A stretch of DNA of 64,000 nucleotides, taken from contig JAPMUG010000009.1 in NCBI GenBank assembly GCA_026692725.1, forward strand, positions 100,698 to 164,697. Reading direction: 5' to 3'. The notes under the pieces are model-generated. The model did no database searches. It saw nothing but the letters and a program-made list of their open reading frames with translations, and was not told the origin of the DNA. How positions within the stretch are numbered: the first letter of the stretch is position 1; each line of letters begins with the position of its first letter. Source of the stretch: Ecytonucleospora hepatopenaei. Its lineage: Eukaryota > Microsporidia > Enterocytozoonidae. Position numbers and translations under genes: made by a program. Below are positions 55,386 through 64,000 of the stretch, one piece after another.

Positions 55386-56546
55386 TTAATTTATATTAGT
55401 AATATATTTGTCATTTTCTTCCATTAAAAATAATTTGTTAGTATTGTTATCATCATTGTTTTTTGTTATATTTTTAAGGTTATTTTTATACACATCATTT
55501 ACATCTTTCATAAACTTTTTTATATCATTTATAGTATATTCAATGTGTTTTAATTTATATTTATCACAAAAAGATTTACGTTTAACGCGCAATGTATCTT
55601 TATTTTTAAATATATTATTTTCATTCCAATCTTTATACATAATAGTTAATTCATTCTTTGTGACAATATTTCTAACAATCTTTGTAACATTATTTTGAGA
55701 AAAATCCATTTCTTCTAATATACATAGATTTTTTAATTCCGTAAAGTATTTTTTAAACCTTATCATTTTGTTATATAAAACAAAATCAATAGAAAATATT
55801 GCTTTTACATTATCAGTATATACATTTAATAACTTTTGGAATTCATCAATTATAGTAAAACCTTGAATAATATGTGCAACACTAACATGCATATACATGT
55901 CAGTTACCATCATTTTAAATTTTAACTTTTCATTAAAATCTTTATAATTTACAAGAATAAATTTATGATATTTATGTGCAGCTAAAATTAGATTAGTAAT
56001 TGAGTTGAAAAAAACATTAAAATATAATTTTCTATATTCTAAAAAATCCATTCTAAGTCTTGTAGTTTTACAAAAGTTATAGACTGTACTTTCATGAAAA
56101 AAATCATCAATGTTTAAATTGGTATTCATTTCAAGATTATATAAAGGTATAAGATATTTTTTCAGAAAAAAATAAATAGTTGAACTTAAAGTTCTTGACC
56201 CTAATGTAAATTGAGAAAAACCAGGTTTTTCTAAACGATTATAAATGTTTTTGATTATTCCAAGATATTCAAAATGCTTTGGACCGGACCAAAGTTTAGA
56301 GAACAAACTACGTAAAAATAGTCTATAATAACCTTCTTTGTTATAATTTTTAAATAATTCTTCCATATCTTTTAAATATTCATCATCATTATCTAAAAGT
56401 GTTTCTGTTGTATTAGTTATTTCTTCTTCTACACTATTATGTAAATGTGAATTAGTAAGATTGTATTCATTTTCTTTTTTTATAATAATAGCATTATAAA
56501 TAATATTAGAAAAAAATAAAAAATTTAAAATTTTAAAATAAATCAT
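55386..56546 (-). CDS. Secreted subtelomeric protein, unknown
   Basis: A 386-residue protein with a signal peptide (MIYFKILNFLFFSNIIYNAI). After an acidic, Thr/Glu-rich stretch (residues 25-60) comes a long ordered helical domain of about 290 residues with many aromatic residues (YYRLFLRSLFSKLWSGPKHF, DMYMHVSVAHIIQGF). The tail is basic and then Asn-rich. I do not recognise it. It has just two or three cysteines. AAACCCTATG places a CCC signal one base before the start codon (GGG at 56548-56550 in complement). It is the last intact gene before the telomere. Position and secretion suggest a lineage-specific host-facing protein. Confidence 0.6.
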   Translation of the reverse strand: MIYFKILNFLFFSNIIYNAIIIKKENEYNLTNSHLHNSVEEEITNTTETLLDNDDEYLKDMEELFKNYNKEGYYRLFLRSLFSKLWSGPKHFEYLGIIKNIYNRLEKPGFSQFTLGSRTLSSTIYFFLKKYLIPLYNLEMNTNLNIDDFFHESTVYNFCKTTRLRMDFLEYRKLYFNVFFNSITNLILAAHKYHKFILVNYKDFNEKLKFKMMVTDMYMHVSVAHIIQGFTIIDEFQKLLNVYTDNVKAIFSIDFVLYNKMIRFKKYFTELKNLCILEEMDFSQNNVTKIVRNIVTKNELTIMYKDWNENNIFKNKDTLRVKRKSFCDKYKLKHIEYTINDIKKFMKDVNDVYKNNLKNITKNNDDNNTNKLFLMEENDKYITNIN

Positions 56547-58944
56547 AGGGTTTTTTAATGTAAAGTATAAAAAGTATAGACTAATGTTTAATTAGAAAAT
56601 CAATATATATTTATTAATACAATTAATGTGTACAAAAGACATAGTAAAGATGTGTATATATTTATAACAATTTATTCATTAGATTATTTAACCTTAAAAG
56701 TTTAAAAAAATATAAATATTTATATTTTTACATACATATAAAATAATAGCAATATTTAGTAAACTTTTAAACATATTTTATTATATAGCAATTTAATAGT
56801 AATAGAAAACAATAGAAGAAAATGTTTATAAAAATATTAATCATAAAACTGAACAATAAAAACTTATTTGGTTATTCATAAAAATAAAAAACAATAGATA
56901 AAAAAGTAAGTTTATTTAATAACATAGGAAAAGGATAAGGTTAATATAAAAAGTAAAAATAATCATAAAATAACAAATACAAGCAAATATGTAAAAAATT
57001 ATTTTTATAACTATATGGTTAAGAAACAAAGATATAAATAAAAAATACGTTTTACTTACTAATACACAAGATACTGTTAATATTTTGAATCATTATAAAA
57101 TGAACCATATAACTTAATGTATAGTAAAATAGTATCATTTAAATCAATATTATGTAATACACAAAGTAATAGTCATATTAAAACAATTAAACAATAACTA
57201 TACTTAATATGTTTAATAAACATAATACAATAACTAAAAAAAACTAAAAGATATTATTTAAATATGTTACTAATTAAAAAATTATAAAAACTAAAACATT
57301 AGAGATAATATCAGGTAAAAAATATTATAGCATTATAAAAATATAAACTAATAAATATAGAAGTAATAATAAAGTAAAAAAAGATTAAGAAAATACATTA
57401 GAAACAATTATATTATATTATATTATAATATATTATATAATATTATTTGAATATAATAAATATCATATAAAACATCATTATATATTATAACATTATTATA
57501 ATAATATATAAAGGTGTATTAGTAAAATTAAAAGAATATAGTTAGAAATGATATTTAAAATAAAATAAACTTAACTTCAATAACACATAATACAATATAA
57601 AAGTGTTCATATAAAATTTAGTAGTTTAATGTATAATTATTATATAGGTATTGTTGTATATTGATGAAATATTAGATATAAAAGAAATACTAACATAAAC
57701 AGTAATAATAGTAATAATACTTAACAATATAGAATATAATATTAAAAACATTAAAAATAAAATATAAGGTAAAATGCATTAAACTAACAATATAAAGAAA
57801 TGTTAATGTTGGAAACTAATTTATCTGTCATAACAATTTATTAAAGTAAAAACAATATGGGTAAATTTTTATAAAAAATATATATTAGATATTAAACACA
57901 CTTCAAACATATCCATAATCCCAACAGTTAATAAAAAATAGAAAATATTTAAAAGCATATGTAATATAGTAAGAAAATAATAAATATAAAAAATATAAAG
58001 AAATATTAGCATGTAATAATAAATGACAATAATAATAACAAGTATTTGTGTTTTATATAATAAATATAAATGATACTACTAGTAATTTATTAAAGATAGA
58101 AATATATTAATTATACTCATGTTTTAGTATTTTATTACTTAATTGTTTTATTATTTTATTATTTTATTAATTGTTCATTTTAGAAGTTTTAAACATACTA
58201 ATAAATGATTCAAATTTTACATATAAGATAAATATTTATTAAAAACAATATATGTAAGGTTATAAATAAATCTTGTGCTATACCTTATAAAAATATTTTA
58301 TTAGTAAAATTATAAACATAATAAATAGTAGTAAAATTATAAGTATATTTAATAGTATAGGTAAAATTTCAAGGGCAAAAAGTAATGTAAACTTTTTAAA
58401 AGTCAAATTTTATTAGTAAAAAGTTACAAAAATAATTTCAACTTTTTAGGCAAAAATATTTTATAAAGCACAATTAAAACAAGAAAAAGGTAAAAAACTA
58501 ACTTAAACATAATTTTATCAAATTATTTAACACCTCTTTTATTAGATAACATGTTTTTTAAATAAAATTGTTTTTTTATTGTTGTATGCCACATCCTGAC
58601 AAAATTTACAAATAATAGGTGTTTAAAATAAACTTGTGTATTTCTAAGTTTTAGCATTTTTATGTAAGTACAAGCATTATAGCATTCTTTTATATTTAAT
58701 TAGTTTGAAAAGTTTATTTAAACTTTACAGCTTAAAAAACAAGTATTAGATAAAGTCATCCGTAGTTATTTATTCAGTGATAAGTTTTTAATCAAAATAG
58801 AGTTTATTAATAAGTAGTGTTAAAAAAATAAGAACCATAATTTTGATAGGTTAAAAAATGTTATTTAGTAAATAAAAAAAGGTTTAATAAATAAATCTCT
58901 AATTTTCAAACTAATATTTATTTTGTCTCCTTTAACATGAAAGT
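56547..58944. other. 2.4 kb gene-free A/T-rich subtelomere
   Basis: No frame of convincing length on either strand. The plus strand is A-rich, with many short words like AAATATAAAA and ATAATAATA. I see no repeat of useful length and no RNA gene. Confidence 0.5.
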
Positions 58945-58945
58945 C

Positions 58946-59399
58946 AATAATGTAATAATGTAATAATGTAATAATGTAATAATGTAATAATGTAATAATG
59001 TAATAATGTAATAATGTAATAATGTAATAATGTAATAATGTAATAATGTAATAATGTAATAATGTAATAATGTAATAATGTAATAATGTAATAATGTAAT
59101 AATGTAATAATGTAATAATGTAATAATGTAATAATGTAATAATGTAATAATGTAATAATGTAATAATGTAATAATGTAATAATGTAATAATGTAATAATG
59201 TAATAATGTAATAATGTAATAATGTAATAATGTAATAATGTAATAATGTAATAATGTAATAATGTAATAATGTAATAATGTAATAATGTAATAATGTAAT
59301 AATGTAATAATGTAATAATGTAATAATGTAATAATGTAATAATGTAATAATGTAATAATGTAATAATGTAATAATGTAATAATGTAATAATGTAATAAT
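58946..59399. repeat. Perfect 8-base minisatellite TAATAATG
   Basis: About 57 uninterrupted copies of TAATAATG (454 bases), with an apparent CAATAATG first unit and TAATAATT last unit. The antisense reads as an open frame of repeating LLHYYIIT, but only because 24 is a multiple of 8. I do not treat it as coding. Confidence 0.9.
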
Positions 59400-59539
59400 T
59401 TCTGCGTTGGAAAATCCAATAAATTTTTAATTATCATTGAATATATTTTTAAGTTATCATTGATTATTTATGGAAGGAAAATCTTTTGTTTGTTTTTAAA
59501 TGTGGTTTTTTGTACTCTAAATTTTATTTTTAAAATAAA

Positions 59540-60255
59540 ATATGAGCATAATAATGCAGAAACAGAAGATATATGGGAAGAACTTGATAAATAAAGGGAT
59601 AATAATGAAATAAAGATAAATGACCTTATTGACAGTTAATTTTCAACTAACAATAAAATGGTAACTAACAATAAAATGGTATAACACAATAAACAATTCT
59701 AATAATAGTTTAAGTAATAGTGGAAAAGTAGAAAAAATATTATTTGATAAAACAGAAAGAACAATTCATAAACTACTAAACAACTTTATAAGTTTATTTT
59801 AAAATATAATTTATTATTTTAAATTAAAAGAATATTTTATAAAATTAGTTGAAGAAAAATACTATGCATTAGATTTGAATACAGATGATGCTTTAAATTT
59901 AGTAGCAGATTTTTTTGAATTTTCAATAACATTAAATAGATAAATCAAATAGAATTGTATATAGAAAAACAATAATAAATAATAAATGTAGTAGAAAAAG
60001 AGACAAATTATGAAGTAATTGAAAATGTATTAATGAATTTGAATTTTTTGAAAAATGCATTTTAAGATAATAATGTTAAACATTTCAAATTACACTTTAA
60101 AGATATGCAAAACAAAATAATCGAGAAGAGATTAAAAAACATAAATTTAAGTAAAGAAGCAAATAAAGAGAAGACAGTAAATGATTTATGCATCGATAGT
60201 TTAGCAGTAACCATAGGAGTACATAATTGTATTTTTAAGGTAGAGAGCACATAAG
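59540..60255 (+). pseudogene. Heavily decayed coding remnant, unknown
   Basis: A run of plus-strand segments with protein-like composition separated by stops and frame changes. They include EHNNAETEDIWEELDK, then EKYYALDLNTDDALNLVADF and FEFSITLN, then ETNYEVIENVLMNLNFLKNA, and at the end EKTVNDLCIDSLAVTIGVHN. The family is not recognised. The density of charged and hydrophobic residues is far above that in the flanking A/T spacer, so this is most likely a dead gene. A short similar remnant (KKDEIKVYIECNDIE) lies at about 60595-60650. Confidence 0.4.
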
Positions 60256-61410
60256 TGTTTATTAGAAAATATATAGAAAGAAGTATTTAATGTCACTAAG
60301 AAAAAAATAATTTTATCAAACAATTTTATAACTATATATAATTAGTTAGTAGCTAACAATAATAACAAATTTAAAATAGTATTACTACTATTACTTTTAT
60401 AAAATATTTTGTAATACACAACTATACTATATATTAAAAACTAAAAACTTTTTATATGTTTTGTAAATAAATTGTATAATAAATAAAATTATTTGTGTAT
60501 ATTATATATTAGTAGTTTTAAGATATTTTATGTTAAAAAACAATAAAAAACAAAATATAATAGATATAAAAAACACGTAGGTAATAAAGGAAAAGAAAAA
60601 AGATGAAATAAAAGTATATATAGAATGCAATGATATTGAAAATTGAATAGTTTTAGGTAGATGTATTTTTCAATTTTTTGTATTTGTGAGTATACCCTTT
60701 AGTTTAAAAATTGTTAATAAAATTACTAATAATTATTTTTTAACCCTAATAGTAAAATAGAATAAAACTAAAATAATAGTAAAAATATAATTTAAATGTA
60801 TTAATATAAGTGTAAAACATAATATAAACAATAGTAAATAAATTATAAGTATATAAAATGCATTAGTTTAGTATATTATTATTAAATAAATTATTATTTT
60901 AAGAAATTTAGAAAAAAATAAAGAAATATTCTAATAAAATATATAAGTAAAGGTATAAATGATAAAGTATATGTGTATTTAAATAGTATTAATAATTATA
61001 AAAAGATACTTTATTAACTATTTACATGTTTTTAATAAATAAATTATATAAATATATACATTTATTAGGAAATATTATAAAATTTATAAAAAAATATAAA
61101 TATTTTAAAAGATAATAAAATTTAAGAGAAAAACAATGAGTGTATTAAATAAAAAAAATATAAAGTAAAAAAATAAAAAAACTAAAATAAATACTTAAGT
61201 ATATTTACATATAAAAAATATAAAACTATTAATAAGTTTATAAACCTAATAATAAAATAAATAATAAAATATAAAAATACTAGAAATAATTACAAAAAGT
61301 TTAATTTAATTTAATAGTACTTAAAAAACATTATAATACTATTTTATGAATAGTAAAAGTAAAAACAAAGAAAAGAAAATACGTGAAAACAAAAATTAGA
61401 TTATGATTAG
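60256..61410. other. A/T-rich gene-free DNA
   Basis: Over 1.1 kb without a convincing frame, except a short possible remnant at about 60595-60650. Mostly A-rich words. It ends at the inverted repeat described next. Confidence 0.5.
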
Positions 61411-61462
61411 TAGCGCGAGAAAACTTGACGGAGTGTAACGAAGTTAAAGTTTTGGAGCGCTA
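61411..61462. repeat. 52-base inverted repeat bordering the subtelomeric array
   Basis: TAGCGC at 61411-61416 and GCGCTA at 61457-61462 form the outer arms. Inside, AAAACTT (61420-61426) and AAGTTTT (61447-61453) form a second pair, with AACGAAGTT between. The sequence is much richer in G/C than its surroundings. The right arm merges into the first unit of the 30-base array. Confidence 0.75.
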
Positions 61463-61808
61463 TTGACTAGATATCTTACCTACGGTAAGCTATTGACTAG
61501 ATATCTTACCTACGGTAAGCTATTGACTAGATATCTTACCTACGGTAAGCTATTGACTAGATATCTTACCTACGGTAAGCTATTGACTAGATATCTTACC
61601 TACGGTAAGCTATTGACTAGATATCTTACCTACGGTAAGCTATTGACTAGATATCTTACCTACGGTAAGCTATTGACTAGATATCTTACCTACGGTAAGC
61701 TATTGACTAGATATCTTACCTACGGTAAGCTATTGACTAGATATCTTACCTACGGTAAGCTATTGACTAGATATCTTACCTACGGTAAGCTATTGACTAG
61801 ATATCTTA
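61461..61808. repeat. 30-base tandem repeat, 11.6 copies
   Basis: Eleven identical units and an 18-base partial one. Each unit holds two palindromes: AGATATCT and CTTACC-TAC-GGTAAG. There is no spacer between units, so this is not a CRISPR array. It also reads as an open frame, which is incidental. It lies between the inverted repeat and the telomere-like repeats, the place of a subtelomeric satellite. Confidence 0.9.
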
Positions 61809-61977
61809 GTTAGTTAAAGTTTAGTTAGTAGTTTAGGTAGTTAAGTTAGTTAGTTAGTTTAGTAGTTAGGTTAGTTAAGGTTAGTAGTTAGTTAGTTTAG
61901 TTAGTTTAGGTTAGTTTAGGTTTAGTGTTTAGTTAAGTTAGTTAGTTAGTTTAGTTAGGTTAGTTTAGTTAGGTAGT

Positions 61978-62012
<35 letters not shown>

Positions 62013-62111
62013 AGTTAGTTTAGTAGTTAAGTGTTTAGTTTAGTAGTTTAGTTAAGTTAGTTTAGGTTAGGTTTAAGTTAGTAGTTTAGTTAGTTAGTTA
62101 GTTTAGTTAGT

Positions 62112-62142
<31 letters not shown>

Positions 62143-62225
62143 AGTTAGTTAGTTAGTTTAGTTTAGTTAGTTAGTTAGTTAGTTAGTTTAGTTAGTTAGT
62201 TTAGTTAGTTAGTTAGTTAGTTAGT

Positions 62226-62256
<31 letters not shown>

Positions 62257-62298
62257 AGTTAGTTTAGTTTAGTTAGTTAGTTAGTTTAGTTAGTTAGT

Positions 62299-62333
<35 letters not shown>

Positions 62334-62409
62334 AGTTAGTTAGTTTAGTTAGTTAGTTTAGTTTAGTTAGTTAGTTAGTTAGTTTAGTTAGTTAGTTTAG
62401 TTAGTTAGT

Positions 62410-62440
<31 letters not shown>

Positions 62441-62947
62441 AGTTAGTTAGTTAGTTTAGTTAGTTTAGTTAGTTAGTTAGTTTAGTTTAGTTAGTTAGTT
62501 AGTTAGTTAGTTAGTAGTTAGTTTAGTTAGTTTAGTTAGTTAGTTTAGTTTAGTTAGTTAGTTTAGTTAGTTAGTTTAGTTAGTTTAGTTAGTTAGTTAG
62601 TTAGTTAGTTTAGTTAGTTTAGTTTAGTTAGTTAGTTTAGTTAGTTAGTTAGTTAGTTTAGTTAGTTAGTTTAGTTAGTTAGTTTAGTTTAGTTAGTTAG
62701 TTTAGTTAGTTAGTTTAGTTAGTTAGTTTAGTTAGTTAGTTAGTTAGTTTAGTTAGTTAGTTAGTTAGTTAGTTAGTAGTTAGTTAGTTTAGTTTAGTTA
62801 GTTTAGTTAGTTAGTTAGTTAGTTTAGTTAGTTAGTTTAGTTAGTTAGTTAGTTTAGTTAGTTTAGTTTAGTTAGTTAGTTAGTTAGTTTAGTTAGTTAG
62901 TTAGTTAGTAGTTTAGTTAGTTAGTTTAGTTAGTTAGTTAGTTTAGT

Positions 62948-62982
<35 letters not shown>

Positions 62983-63929
62983 AGTTAGTTTAGTTAGTTT
63001 AGTTTAGTTAGTTAGTTTAGTTAGTTAGTTAGTTAGTTTAGTTAGTTTAGTTAGTAGTTTAGGTTAGTTAGTTTAGTTAGTTAGTTTAGTTAGTTTAGTT
63101 AGTTAGTTAGTTAGTTTAGTTAGTTAGTTAGTTAGTTAGTTTAGTTTAGTTAGTTTAGTTTAGTTAGTTAGTTAGTTAGTTTAGTTAGTTTAGTTAGTTA
63201 GTTAGTTTAGTTAGTTAGTTAGTTTAGTTAGTTAGTTAGTTAGTTTAGTTAGTTAGTTTAGTTTAGTTAGTTTAGTTAGTTTAGTTAGTTAGTTTAGTTT
63301 AGTTAGTTAGTTAGTTAGTTTAGTTAGTTTAGTTAGTTAGTTAGTTAGTTAGTTTAGTTAGTTAGTTAGTTAGTTTAGTTAGTTAGTTAGTTTAGTTAGT
63401 TTAGTTAGTTAGTTTAGTTAGTTAGTTTAGTTAGTTAGTTAGTTTAGTTAGTTTAGTTAGTTAGTTTAGTTAGTTAGTTAGTTAGTTTAGTTAGTTAGTT
63501 AGTTTAGTTTAGTTAGTTTAGTTAGTTAGTTTAGTTAGTTAGTTTAGTTAGTTTAGTTTAGTTTAGTTAGTTAGTTTAGTTAGTTTAGTTAGTTAGTTAG
63601 TTTAGTTAGTTAGTTTAGTTTAGTTAGTTTAGTTTAGTTAGTTTAGTTAGTTAGTTAGTTTAGTTAGTTAGTTAGTTTAGTTAGTTTAGTTAGTTAGTTA
63701 GTTTAGTTAGTTAGTTTAGTTTAGTTAGTTTAGTTAGTTAGTTAGTTAGTTAGTTTAGTTAGTTTAGTTAGTTAGTTTAGTTAGTTAGTTAGTTAGTTTA
63801 GTTTAGTTAGTTTAGTTAGTTAGTTTAGTTTAGTTAGTTTAGTTTAGTTAGTTAGTTTAGTTAGTTAGTTAGTTTAGTTTAGTTAGTTAGTTAGTTAGTT
63901 AGTTTAGTTTAGTTAGTTAGTTAGTTAGT

Positions 63930-63972
<43 letters not shown>

Positions 63973-64000
63973 AGTTAGTTAGTTAGTTAGTTAGTTAGTT
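61809..64000 (+). repeat. Telomere-like TTAG/TTTAG repeats
   Basis: About 2.2 kb of irregular TTAG and TTTAG units running to the end of the window. The first 250 bases are more degenerate (TTAAG, TTTAGG, GTAGTTA, TTTAGTG). Beyond about 62,100 nearly every unit is T2AG or T3AG. The G-containing strand runs 5' to 3' toward the window end, as required for the 3' overhang strand of a right-hand telomere. Microsporidia studied so far are reported to carry TTAGG. Here only one G follows each TTA. Confidence 0.75.

Noticed and set aside
58865..59437. 190-residue minus-strand frame with LLHYYIIT repeats
   Set aside because: It is produced entirely by the 8-base TAATAATG minisatellite; three units are 24 bases, so every frame repeats. 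No start signal or real sequence beyond the array.
61461..61808. CRISPR-like array
   Set aside because: Units are head to tail without spacers, and the organism is a eukaryote.
61463..61813. 116-residue frame over the 30-base repeats
   Set aside because: The unit length is a multiple of three and contains no stop in this frame, so openness is automatic. It has no non-repeat sequence.
1..64000. tRNA or rRNA genes
   Set aside because: I looked for T-arm and anticodon-arm patterns and for conserved rRNA words and found none convincing. A covariance-model search would be needed to exclude them.

Overview
The window looks like one arm of a microsporidian chromosome that ends in its right-hand telomere. 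The sequence is extremely AT-rich, genes are compact, and I saw no convincing intron inside a healthy gene. Fungal or microsporidian core genes (RPB3, MLH1, an Ase1/PRC1-type bundler, CENP-A, a PCL cyclin, an Argonaute, a long-chain acyl-CoA synthetase) sit beside a large family of secreted, lineage-specific ricin-B-lectin-like (RBL) proteins and ATP-related transport and kinase genes. I cannot name the species from sequence alone.

Layout. (1) 1-8,300: an almost pure A/T block whose genes encode Asn/Thr/Tyr/Ile-rich proteins, including a gene cut by the left edge, an adenylate kinase with Asn-rich inserts and a 944-residue unknown. (2) 8,440-32,100: about 24 kb in which every credible gene is on the minus strand. 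It holds fourteen RBL-type secreted proteins (a fifteenth, weaker one is at 7,586), interrupted by a secreted acidic protein, an Ase1/PRC1-type protein, MLH1, a SANT/MADF-like protein and two unknowns. (3) 32,160-50,700: a conventional gene-dense core on both strands: an Argonaute that lacks all four slicer residues, RPB3, a staphylococcal-nuclease-type nuclease, an Sfp1-like zinc finger, three related seven-segment membrane proteins, a tRNA-splicing endonuclease subunit, CENP-A, a PCL cyclin, a propeller protein, an acyl-CoA synthetase and a forkhead-like factor. (4) 51,000-61,400: a decaying subtelomere with a broken macro/PARG-like gene, an ABCG transporter disrupted by a roughly 970-base C-rich block, one secreted unknown, a perfect 8-base minisatellite and gene debris. 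(5) 61,411-64,000: a 52-base inverted repeat, eleven and a half copies of a 30-base palindromic repeat, then about 2.2 kb of telomere-like TTAG/TTTAG repeats running to the window edge.

Two upstream signals appear to divide the genes. Housekeeping genes carry a CCC (or GGG) trinucleotide within about 45 bases of the start codon, as reported for microsporidia. RBL genes instead carry a dyad-symmetric element of the type AAACATTGTTTCA. This suggests separate regulation of the secreted, host-facing gene set. The most unusual observations are the single-G telomere repeat, the C-rich block replacing the ABCG membrane domain, the guide-binding but slicer-dead Argonaute, and the shared RBL upstream element.
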